A program made the position numbers and the translations under genes. Under the pieces are notes generated by a model. The model was not told the origin of the DNA, searched no databases, and was given only the letters and a program-made list of their open reading frames with translations. Shown here piece after piece: positions 20,815 through 30,900 of a stretch of DNA of 64,000 bases. Source of the stretch: Blastomussa wellsi (taxonomy: Eukaryota > Cnidaria > Anthozoa > Scleractinia > Plerogyridae); the NCBI GenBank assembly GCA_947652115.1, contig OX393561.1, positions 31,669,287-31,733,286 on the forward strand, read 5' to 3'. The first letter of the stretch is position 1. Each line of letters opens with the position of its first letter.

Positions 20815-23800
20815 CTATATCAGTAAACAAATCACAACTATGAGAATGCTCAGTTCAAAGTAAAAGGAACATATAGTGAATAATCAGACTACAAGCCGGC
20901 CGTGTTGAAAGAAAACTAAAGAACAGACATAACATAGCTAGCAGAGCCGCGCAATCAAATTCAGTACACGGAAGTGTGCTGATAATGTAAGCCAATCGCT
21001 TCGCCATAATTTTTTCTGGCGCGGGTTTTTTGATGAACATTTCTACCGACAATGTTATAAAACAATTGGTTCATGCTTAGCGTGCACCATCGAGTTATGG
21101 TGCCCTTGGGAAGTTTGGAAAGCACTCAAGAAGCTCGAGTTGCTCTCGGATATCGCCTCGAGCAACTCTTACGCTTCTTTCGTGCTCTACGAACTTCTCG
21201 CGTGCACCATAACTCCATGGTGCACGCTAAAGCATGAACCAATTGTTAGAACATCCCGATTTCTCGAATCCTCGATTTTCTTCCCGACGACTCGAGGCAA
21301 ACGTTTTTTCCCGGGTTTTAGGCCCTAAAGGTCAAATCGAGAAATAGGGATTCTACTGTACGATTTTTCTTTATTCATCACCTTCTATTGGAGCCTCTCT
21401 CTTTATCTTTTGCTATACTACCTAACCAAGGGGATTTTGTGAAGTAGGTAATGTATTTCTTATTTATGTGTTATGTTGTAATGTTACGCTGTAATGTACA
21501 TTATAACGCAGATAGGATTCTGCGCGCGCTCTGATTGGTCAAAACCCATGTTTTATCAGAGTTTATATAATAACCAAATCAATGCGCGCGCTCTGATTGG
21601 TCAATCAGCTATGGTTTATTGTGCCAGTAAACTCATGGAAAAATCGCGCGTCTTCTGAATTATTATATAAAAGCAATAGACCAGAAGTTTCTATGGTTTA
21701 TAAGCTGATAAACCACTTGGGATGTTGGAAGAACACTCGAAGAATTCGTAAATCACTCGCCTGCGGCTCGTGATTTACAAATTCTTCTCGTGTTCTGCCA
21801 ACATCCCGCGTGGTTTATCAGCTTATAAACCATAGAAACTTGTGGTCTATTGCTTAAATAAAACATAGAAAAAGCGTGTTTTATTGTTTTTCGCCAGCTT
21901 TGCTCGCGTGAAAATTCGCGAGAGCTGAAGGAGAACATTTTCTATGAAGAAATTCCCGGCAAAATTCTGAGTCAAGCTTCAGAAATTGTCGAGGAAGCTT
22001 CTAAGTTCGAGAGGAAAGTAAAGAAAGCGAAATTAAATTGCTTCAGTTTATCTATCGTGCGTGTTTTGTTGTTTTTACTTACGACGTATAAAATCTATAT
22101 CATAAAGCAAATAAAAAGGCCTATATAAGCCATGTATTATAATCATTTCATCGGGCATTGTGGCGTATTTTGCGGGTTAAATTGGAGAATTCAACGGACT
22201 AAAATATATTTTAGCCCACCGCGAATGGGCTAAAATAACCATGCAACTGCCTACGGCTACGGCTCCGGCTAAAATGAGCCTGAGTCGGGCCAAAAACATA
22301 TTTACGCCCTCGAACATCAACTCTATCGTTACATTATACTGCCATGAAACACCCTGGGCATTTGAGAACACTCGAGAAATGTAGAAAACACTCGCCTGCG
22401 GCTCGTCTTTTCTACATTTCCCTCGTACATGTTCTCAAATGCCCATCGTGTTTTATGACAGTATGATACATGGCTTAGGCTTCTTCATTTGTTAAATAAA
22501 AAATGTTAAACCTAAAAAACTAAAAACGATCATTGTTTCCGCCTTGAATCTTGATGTTTCCTTCAACTTCTTTGAGGGGGATCAAGTGTATAATATATCT
22601 GGGACAAGGATATGATATAATTAAGTAAATTCTCAACTCCGGTAAACAAGATTTGAAATAGATACACACAATAAATAAATCTTACAAACCTGAAACGGAC
22701 AGCCAGCTTTGGCATAAGGGCAAGTTACTTCTGTCATTGGGCAATTCTTCGAAAGATGCCATTCCATCTATGAAAATTAGGAAAATAGATGGGGTTACCA
22801 GTTGAATATTTGCAAGACCGGATACGAATCATACTGGTGTGATCAAATTATCACTCCTTCACTGTATAATAAATATTATAAATTATTATCATTATTATTT
22901 ACTGTTAGAAAGTATAGATAAGCAATGATTAATCGTTGTATTCATGTTACTTATCTCCACTACTCATCTCACTCTTTTGCAAAGTGTCGAAGAATGAAAA
23001 CTGACGGTTTTGACCTTAGCACATTTAGAGTTGATTTTAATGCGATCAGGGTTTCTGTTATTACGATTAGGCCCACGCGTGAAACACATGGTACTCTTCA
23101 ACTTATGCTTTTTACGGCCGCCTTCTATAGGGTTGTAAGACGCTTATATTAGACTCTGGAATATACACTTGCATGGAACCTTAATTTGCCGAAACTGTTG
23201 CTGCAAGGGAATCAGGCTTAATACCCTAAAATGACCCTCCCAGAAGTTAGCCCCTTACATTTTTGAGGGAAGAAAACGAATTAATTAATACTGTTTTTAT
23301 TTCAAGTTATCGCTATCAGAGTACCATGAATCGAACCTCCCGTAAACGTCCTTGCAAAATGTCAATCAAGCCCGGCCTATGCGCTCGGTTACGATGATCG
23401 CGTACGTGAGCCCAGATTATGCATTATATTGGTTTATATATTGTGCATTGGTTTAGAAAATGTTGAGTCACAGGTTGTAGTCGTTTCAGATACTTAATCC
23501 ATGCATAACTGTAGCCGTTAAGCCAAAACCTTTTATTCATGAACAGATCTAGTACTGCGAAGAGGTTTGTTGTGTCCAGTAAACCTTCCAAGTTGTAATG
23601 CAGGCAGCTGCCAACTATGAACCAATAGCTAACAATTACTCCATGAGCGCACGTTGGATATGATTGTTTTACAGCCAACCACGCTAACCCTAACCCAAAC
23701 CTAAACCTAAACCTAAGGCACGTATTTAAATGAATTATGGTCTATTATTATTATTACTTCCTGACTATTCTCGTTGACATGTACGTTTACCATAGTTGTA

Positions 23801-26800
23801 AAGCATTGTATATTAGCTCCTACACTGTCAATACAATTTTTGATAATGACTAGAAATGCTGGCGGTCGCCCACGAGTGATTCTAGCTATAGCGATTTGAC
23901 TCGGGGAAATGTTTGGTATTTTGGAAAAGAAATCCATTATGAGAGACGATCGCCAGGGGAGGTTCGACCGCTTGGGCGGTTTGTTGCCCCATTACAAACC
24001 ATGTGTTGATATTCTTGAGAATTCTGTCTTTCAAATTTTCAAATAGTTGCGTGTATATGAATAAATAATGTTTGGATGGATAAAAGAACAATCCCCTAGA
24101 GAATGTCACATGGTCTGTAACGGGGCAACAAACACACCCAAGCGAAAGAGGTCCATTTCTTACAGCTAGCTACGAAAAAGCGTACTTCTTCTCTGGGTAT
24201 TTCTTCACGTCCACAGCTGTTAGAACAGGTGAGTGGAAAGCGTCTGCAGTAAATGTCTTCATGTTGCTGAATGAAAAATAAATTACATATTTCAGATAGC
24301 TAGAACATGCACTAATCACCATTTTGTCATTCAATATGTCTGTTCGACCATACATTGACTATTCACATGCAGCCTGTATTTCATTATTTTTCCAGATAGC
24401 AGTCCTTCGTTTTCGTGTATGTCCTTTTGCGTTGAGGAAGCAGAGTTAATCCGACTTTGCTGCAATGGTTTGCTTCTCAGCACCTTTTCCGAGACTTGTT
24501 TTTGTTCTATAGTAGTGTTGAAATGGTCTGTTTAAACGAAACTCGTCCTGCAACGGATATAACGAAATACTTGCCTGCTTTTCGATAAAAGTGAACTCAT
24601 CCTGGCAGTGGACGCATTCTATGATTCTCTTTGGACACTCCTCATTGTGGTGAGTCTCCAAAAGCCGCCTTTGAATGTTATCACCACAAGCGAAGCACTC
24701 TTCGTCTTCATAACAACACTCATCTTTGTGATCCTATTGAACGTACAATTGCAAATTTTTTACCACAGGGCTGAAACTATTTGTCTACTTTTCACAAGAT
24801 TCAGTTACGGGTCATACACGGTTTGGAAAAGTAAAACATTCGCGCTTCGATAGTTCATACCACAAATCCGATTGCAAAGTCTTAAGCTCTAAACTCACTA
24901 TAAGAGCTGCAAGGGGGATTCTCAAAGGCTAAAGCTTAAGAAGTATGGATAATTTATAGTACCTCTGCATGTCGAAGTTGACCAATCCAGCCACATCCCC
25001 TGTCATTCTGCTTGCATTTGATGCGGAGACACAAAATATCTCTTGCCCATGCTTTGTCAGAAAAAAACTTCAAAGAAAAGAAGAGTATTGATGGTTAAAT
25101 TGCAAAATAAACGGGGCTGAGAAAGAGACTCAAGTAAGACTGACACCTGGTCTGGTTATCTGGGGTATATCACTGAAGTACAACATAACTTGTTGAGATT
25201 TCTAAACATATTTAGTGCATCAGGCACTAAATATCTGGCAGACCAACTATAGCATAAGTAAATAACTGCAAGGCTGATACTACGTGAAAAAGTTGACTTT
25301 GCGAGACAACAACTCGACAAAAACCGACAAAGCAGGGTTGCAACCGTGGACAGCTGTATCGTTCTTATTGGAACTCTATAGTTTAGTTGGTCTGGCAGAT
25401 TTTCACGACATGGATATGATTCCCAATCGAGCTACAAATGTAGTCCTTGTAATATTGGATGCCATGTATGCAGACAATCAGAAAAACGATTCAATTTTCA
25501 AGCTATGCAGTGAAGGCCTAACACTTACACCTCCTTCCTCTTGAATTTCTCGCCGATCGTTTGGACAAAGAGGGTGATCGTTCCTGTCGAGAGAAATGAT
25601 ACAAAATGCAACCTAAATAATTATAGAAAAGGTTTCCGCCTTAAATGGCCGAATGCGAATGGAGAACGCATGGTTAATTTTGTGTAGTCCCTGTGCACAT
25701 ACTGGGTGTCCTGCGTTTTCCAAAGGAGATCAGTTTTGGGCTGAAGCAGATTGCCTCGTTTCGTTATATTGGTATAGCTTTAACGTACGTACCCACGCGC
25801 GAAAGTTTGGTTTTAGATCGGTGGACCGGTTGGAAGACTGAAGAAGAAATGGAAAACATTTTTGCTCAATCGGAAATGACTGAAACGCGAAAGCCTGAAG
25901 TTAAACTTAAACTGGATATGGCATAAAACTGAGCACAACAGGGTTAGTCAGTTAGTTTTTGTCAGCGGCCGAACGTAGTAAAAACAGTTGAAACTGTGAG
26001 TCGATTCTTAGCCTTTTTAGTATTAGCAGGCTATATGCAACTCTCACAAGGAAGACATTACTTGTGTATACCTGCTTCTGACTAAATCATCTCACTTCCC
26101 TTGTCAACGAGTGCTGTGCGTTAGAGCCAGTCAAACATAGTACTGTCTTAGAGTTGAGCGATCGCGCTATGGAATTGAATAAACTCTTGGTTTTCTTGAG
26201 AAAAGAGGAAAAACTCTTTGATTGGTATGTTGAGAGTGCTCGAGAATTTTTCCGACTCCCAATTCCACGATAATGTATCGAGACTAAAAATCCACCATAA
26301 CGATCGAATGTTTGATACCGGAAGCGGCTTTCTGGAGAAAATTATCCTAATGTATTTATTACTTTTAAAATTCAATAAGTCTACCCAAGCGAGTCAGTAG
26401 TTTCCTGTTTACTCATATGTATATGCAGATTTACTTTCACTTTCGGTACGAGCTCACGCAGGGACGAAGCCAGCAAGAGGCGAGACGAGGCACGGCTAGC
26501 CTCCTCTAAATTTTTACCTAACATAAAACGAAAATTCGTTTAGTTGGGAAAGTAGTTATAGGAAATTTATTTTCTGAAGAAATCCCTTATAGAAAATGCT
26601 TAAAATAGGCTTTCAGAGCTTCTGGATTTCGCGTTTTGTTTTGGAATCTTCTTCGATAATTTGCAGATCACGCTTCGTCGATGTCAAACGTCTGGCTATG
26701 GCCCATAACACGGGTAAAAATACTAACCGTATCGAATATAACAAGCTGAAAAATATCACCGACTGAGCTTCAAATTACTGAATATGAGTTTTTAAATACA

Positions 26801-27483
26801 GAAAGTACAATTTCCTCTGTACAATAACTACATTTTTTGAAGTTTCGTGCCGAAAAGAAGACCACGGAAAAACATACGATGGTATTACATCGCCTAATAA
26901 TCGATCTGCGTTTTGAGCGAGCCGATATAAATAGTTTAAACTTCAGTAAAATGACACAAACAGACTCATTTGCAACTTCGCTCCGACGCTCGAAACGTCA
27001 GCTCTCGAATCTCTTTACGTTGGCCAATTCGCATTATCAACCCAGTTGATAAAACCAAATTATATCATTTGCAATTGCTTGGCACTCAACACAGGATTAG
27101 CCCTAGAACCGAAAGTGCTGACGTTATCACAAAACGACCGACACTTGCATGAACAGCATACACATGCTTAATTTTTATGTTTTGGCATTATTTTACCTTA
27201 GAATCCCGTGCAAACAATCTTTGCAGAATCGATGGCCACATTCTGAAGTTTGTACGGCATCTCGCATCGGCAACAGACACACCGGGCACTTCTGACTGTC
27301 TGACACCTCGTCCACAAATTCGTACTCATAGCCACCAAAACGGGGTTCAATTTCTCCCTCGTCGTCTACGCTTATTTCTATATCGAATTCCTCTTCAAAG
27401 TCTTCCTCTTCGGAATCTGAACTATCTGTAGAATTATAGCCGATTGGATCTATGGCCACCAGTTCCACCGGGATTGCTTCCAT
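20278..27483 (-). CDS. TRAF-like RING/zinc-finger/coiled-coil gene A (complete, 7 exons, 433 aa)
   Basis: Exons on the minus strand: 27483-27197, 25583-25529, 25067-24963, 24733-24575, 24266-24186, 22767-22690 and 20814-20278. Intron 1 is phase 2, the others phase 0. The protein has an acidic N-terminus (residues 20-46), a RING finger (66-105) with TRAF C3HC3D spacing, TRAF-type zinc fingers over exons 3-6 (115-255), then a coiled coil (about 270-345) and a stop, with no MATH domain. By family it should be a cytoplasmic E3 ligase or adaptor for receptor signalling; that is inferred. It shares a 255-bp divergent promoter with gene B. Intron 4 starts with GC rather than GT. The RING has one extra residue (SECGH) relative to B and C. 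Intron 6 is packed with MITEs. Confidence 0.9.
21058..21246. mobile_element. Foldback MITE in intron 6 of gene A
   Basis: A near-palindrome with about 42-bp TIRs (ACAATTGGTTCATGCTTAGC to GCTAAAGCATGAACCAATTG). It is non-coding. Confidence 0.75.
21508..22492 (+). mobile_element. Composite MITE in intron 6 of gene A (host copy of a nested pair)
   Basis: Starts GATTCTGCGCGCGCTCTGAT and CATGTTTTATCAGAG, is interrupted by a second MITE (21554-21865), resumes AAAAAGCGTGTTTTATTG, and ends in a foldback (22290-22492) with GGGCATTTGAGAACACTCG. An uninterrupted, reverse-oriented copy lies at 59925-60388, which defines the join. An internal segment (21930-22130) encodes a peptide similar to one in the other copy. 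Confidence 0.75.
21554..21865. mobile_element. Nested CAATAGACC MITE
   Basis: Inserted inside the 21508-22492 element. It has the same leader (AATCAATGCGCGCGCTCTGA) and hairpin design as 19655-19915, with a longer stem (GATAAACCACTTGGGATGTT). Confidence 0.75.
22690..22767 (-). CDS. Gene A exon 6: zinc-finger exon
   Basis: 26 codons between TTTTCATAG and GTTTGTAAG, phase 0. Encodes HLSKNCPMTEVTCPYAKAGC, a complete His/Cys TRAF-type finger half. Confidence 0.92.
23322..23400 (-). repeat. tRNA-like remnant
   Basis: A B-box-like GGTTCGATTC near 23330 and an upstream GTAACCGAGCGC on the minus strand suggest a degraded tRNA-derived SINE. It lies in intron 5 of gene A, and no intact cloverleaf can be drawn. 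Confidence 0.3.
23684..23716. repeat. Short telomere-like CCTAAC tract
   Basis: CTAACCCTAACCCAAACC followed by three CTAAAC units. This is a tiny degenerate interstitial array in intron 5 of gene A. Confidence 0.6.
24186..24266 (-). CDS. Gene A exon 5: zinc-finger exon
   Basis: 27 codons after TTCATTCAG; donor GTACGC. Encodes IYCRRFPLTCSNSCGREEIP and ends REE, matching exon 5 of B and C residue for residue in its framework. Confidence 0.92.
24575..24733 (-). CDS. Gene A exon 4: zinc-finger exon, GC donor
   Basis: 53 codons after TTCAATAG. Encodes DHKDECCYEDEECFACGDNI, then CPKRIIECVHCQDEFTF, with the usual His and Cys ligands. It ends CAG|GCAAGT, a GC-AG intron; no in-phase GT donor gives the 53-codon length conserved in the paralogs. 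Confidence 0.9.
24963..25067 (-). CDS. Gene A exon 3
   Basis: 35 codons, phase 0. Starts FFSDKAWARDILCLRIKCKQ and contains GCGWIGQLRHAE. This is the linker and first finger that follows the RING in TRAF proteins. Confidence 0.92.
25529..25583 (-). CDS. Gene A exon 2: second half of RING
   Basis: 55 nt. Supplies the last base of Arg96 and then NDHPLCPNDRREIQEEGG, including the final RING ligands Cys102 and Asp105. Donor GTAAGT. Confidence 0.92.
26434..26444 (-). promoter_or_regulatory. ISRE/IRF-like motif in intron 1 of gene A
   Basis: Minus strand reads CCGAAAGTGAAAGTAAAT, a GAAANNGAAA core identical over 11 bases to the one in the A/B promoter. Function is inferred. Confidence 0.5.
26965..27063 (+). 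repeat. Degraded hammerhead-like repeat in intron 1 of gene A
   Basis: CTCCGACGCTCGAAACGTCA followed by AGCTCTCGAATCTCTTTACG, then TTATCAACCCAGTTGATAAA. It matches the family at 45237-45490 and 52381-52642 but has lost the stem II segment. Confidence 0.7.
27197..27483 (-). CDS. Gene A exon 1: start, acidic region and first half of RING
   Basis: ATG at 27483-27481. Encodes an acidic Ser/Asp/Glu tract, the motif EPRFGGYEYEFVDEV shared with gene B, and CPVCLLPMRDAVQTSECGHR with FCKDCLHGILR. An acceptor-like TTTATTTCCAG just upstream hints at a 5' UTR intron. Confidence 0.92.
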
Positions 27484-27738
27484 CTTGCACAAATTGAAGG
27501 CTGGAAATAAATAATCAGAAATTTTGTGTGACGGCAAACTGTTGTCATCGCATATACACGAGGTGTGGCTTAATGAACTGCGATTGGTTATTTCCAAAAC
27601 AAGTAGTAATGAGCGACAGTTACCAAAAGGAAAGCCAATCACATCTATGCCGAACATGACTGGCCCGGCCTCTCCAAGTAACACTTAATGCATTGGTAAG
27701 CACTTTCACTTTCGACTTCCGTCTTGTCAGCACCGACT
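27484..27738. promoter_or_regulatory. Divergent (bidirectional) promoter of genes A and B
   Basis: 255 bp separate the two ATGs. ATTGG at 27583-27587 (CCAAT on the minus strand) faces gene A, and CCAAT at 27635-27639 faces gene B. Each lies about 100 bp from its own start. No TATA box is obvious. An ISRE-like element sits at the B side. Co-regulation is inferred from geometry. Confidence 0.7.
27703..27713 (-). promoter_or_regulatory. ISRE/IRF-like motif in A/B promoter
   Basis: Minus strand reads GTCGAAAGTGAAAGTGC. It fits the IRF half-site pattern GAAANNGAAA. It lies 26 bp upstream of the ATG of B. Confidence 0.55.
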
Positions 27739-27923
27739 ATGGAGGAAGAAGGTGGATACCTCGAATTCGAAGGTGAACCCAGATTTGGTGGGCATGATTT
27801 TGAGTTTGTGGATGAGCTATCTCCAGGTCAAACGTGCTCCGTTTGCCTTCTTGCCATGAGGAGCCCCGTGCAGACTGTGTGTGGTCACCGATTTTGTGAA
27901 AGCTGCCTGTTAGGAACGTTCAG
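27739..27923 (+). CDS. Gene B exon 1: start and first half of RING
   Basis: Encodes MEEEGGYLEFEGEPRFGGHD, then FEFVDELSPGQ and the RING start CSVCLLAMRSPVQTVCGHRF. Donor CAG|GTCTGT, phase 2. Confidence 0.92.
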
Positions 27924-30900
27924 GTCTGTGCTGCCAGTATTGAATGCGCTGCTTTACATTTCGGTATACAGACGAGTTGAGGTCTCAATGCCCAGGGTAT
28001 AATGTTCAGTTATGTTCCGTTCGAGCAACGAAACGAAACAAAACCCAACCGATTTATCCAACCAACAAGTATTCATATTGAATATCGCGTTATTGAAGTT
28101 TGTCACGGTCTAATATGTGTATAAATCACATACTAATGCAAATCGTACACGTTCTTCAGGGAAGACCATGATCACGTTTGTCCACAAGACAGGACTCCAA
28201 TTCCTGAAGATGGAGGGGTGAGCATCCTGAAAACAATAACATTTTACGTCAGTAATTATCACTATTCCAAACAATCGCTTTTTGTTGAATTCAAAGTAAA
28301 CCGTAGCAGTTTATTCACCAGCGAGCCTAAAAATTGTCAGCCAAGCATTTGTTTTTGTGGACGTAGGAGAGTTTCGTTATCATATTTTACACGGCGTGTC
28401 ATGATCAAAACGAGAGATCGCAGAGAAACTTGCTAAAGGTAATTAAACAGACTTCCCAAACATATCTTACAGCAATGCAATAAGATTTCGCTTCACCATC
28501 CAATTTCCATAATTTCGATGGCATAAAAAATGACGGGGGTTACTAGGGTCCTTTAAGTTTGTTCATGCTTAAAATTTAAGTGTGCTTTATAGAACACAGG
28601 CAGAGTGTTTGCTCTTCAACGTACACATTCAGTGTCATTTTCTTCCCTAGTTCTTTTGTGATGTGGCTTGGGAGAGGGAGATACTTTGTCTTCGTGTCAA
28701 ATGTAAGAAGAGTGAACGAGGATGTGCTTGGACCGGACAACTACGTCACTATGAGGTAGTTCATTAAATGTATTTAAAATAGCTTAGTTTCGGATCAGAT
28801 AAAGTTTCTGTTTATTTCTCAGGTGCTATCTGATTTTCGAGAATTTTCTTCTGAGTCAAAATGGTTCGATCACCATTTACATACAAAAAAAAGACCTGAA
28901 AGACAATACTATCAAAATCACTAGACCAGTAAAACGCAGTCGCCAGATTTCGTCTCGCGCTGCGCCAAATCCGCCAATCTCGATCGCGTGAATCTAAAAC
29001 GTTTATCACGTGGACACTGTTTATTTATTGGAAGGCCAAAACAAAGCTTCGTGACTTTGGGATACTTTCTGCTGCAAAACAGTATGAATATATCTCGTGA
29101 ATTTTTCGACTCTGTTGGCACGATAGCGTCATTATTGTTTATATAAATTCTGGAAAAAACGATCTTTACATGGCTATTGAAGCGACCGTTAAAATCACAT
29201 CATCACTGACAGGGGTCGCTCGTAAACACGAACCACGTGACAATTTTGTTTCAGATCACGTGTTAAGAATCAAACTGCTTCGAGTTCAAATTTCTAACTG
29301 CAGTTTTACCTGAAAGTACAAAACTCCCGCACCAAAATACAGCAGCTATCAAACGCTAATTATCACAGTGACATCACAGGCGGACCACCCGATGTTTGAG
29401 TTTGTTGCGCGACACCGATCAATGGCGGTTACAAAAAAAATATAGATGTACATTAATAAGCTGGCCGCGATTTGCTCTAAATACTAAGTTTATCCTACAT
29501 GTTCAATAAACGTTGAGGCGAAATGTTAAAAGAGTCTTGCGTGCTATTTTTTTGCCCGTTCTGAACCGTTTAAGGCTTCATTTCGCGTTTGTCTGTACGT
29601 TTCAAGTATTCCTTCAGTGTTTTTATGGGACAGTCTTGACTGAACTCCTGGATAGTGATAGCTGATGCTGGTTGTCCTGGTCTGCTCGTTTTGGTGTGAC
29701 TAGTCAGCTGGTTGAAGACACAAGAGGTATCACTAAGGTGCATGGTTACAATATTAAGCAGGTGTATTGATTGTCCTCTTTGTCCTGTGACCAGTAGGAG
29801 TAACATTAGTAGCTTGAGCATCAGATCTTTCAGTGTGAACTTTTCTATCGGGTCCAAGGTGGTCAAGTAATTTAGGACCAATGAAGCATCCCATATTTTG
29901 TTGTATCTAGGGTGAGGTGTTCTTTTTTTCAAAAACCCCTTTCATAAATCGTACTGTTAGTGGATGTTAACCAAACTTTCTACTGGTGTCCATGTGTAAA
30001 ATTGATGAGAGAGCTGATCCGGCAGTGTTTAGCATGGAGTAGCTAAGGTCTTTGTCATATAAGCCTGCCGGAAATCTAAAGCTTCACCGATTTGTGGGGA
30101 ATAGCAATTAACTTTCCTCTCAACACAAAACTTGAGCCACTGTTCAATGTAGGTCTTGTACTGTTTTTGGGTGCCAGACCGCCAGGATGCCATGAGGATG
30201 TCGGCAACGTGTCCAGAAATGTTGTGGTTTGTGAAGGAATTCCTGAGACAGGACACACCATCAGTTTCAGTTTTCTCCACAGAGGGTGTGGTTCCTGATG
30301 TCCTGGGTGTAGAAGGAGGTTCCTGCCTGGGTTCAGGATCCATGGAGGTTTGTAAAGATGCTGGAGAAGAAATGGGAACCATGGTTGGCTGGGCCATAAT
30401 GGGACAATGAGAATTCCTGTTGCCTTGTCCATGATGATTTTCTGGAGGCATCGAGGGATCAGGCTGAAGGGTGAAAATGCATAAAAATTAAAAGTATGCC
30501 AATTTAGTGAAAAAGAATCTACAAAAGAGCACCCAGGGTCTGGTTTCCAGGAACAGTAGGTATCAAACTTATGATTGAGCCTTGTGGCAAATAGGTCTAC
30601 AGTGAGCTCAGGGTATTCTGCAGTGATTTCCTGGAATGCTCCAGTGTTCAGAGCCCACTCATGTTTGTCATTGAAATGGCGCGACTGTTCATCTGCATCT
30701 ACATTTGATATTCCAGGAATATGAACAACAGAGACCCATATCTCTCGAGAAATGGACCATTCCCACAGGTCTTTAGCTAGTCGGTCTAACTCAAGGGATT
30801 TAGAACCCCCCCATGTTATTAACATAGGCAACTGCCGTTGTGTTGTCTAGCTGCAGCTGAATATGTATTCCTCTAATATAATCTGCAAAGGATTTAAGGC

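Noticed and set aside
28812..29121. Minus-strand ORFs of 65-66 codons
   Set aside because: They lie in intron 3 of gene B, overlap each other in different frames and lack splice or family support.
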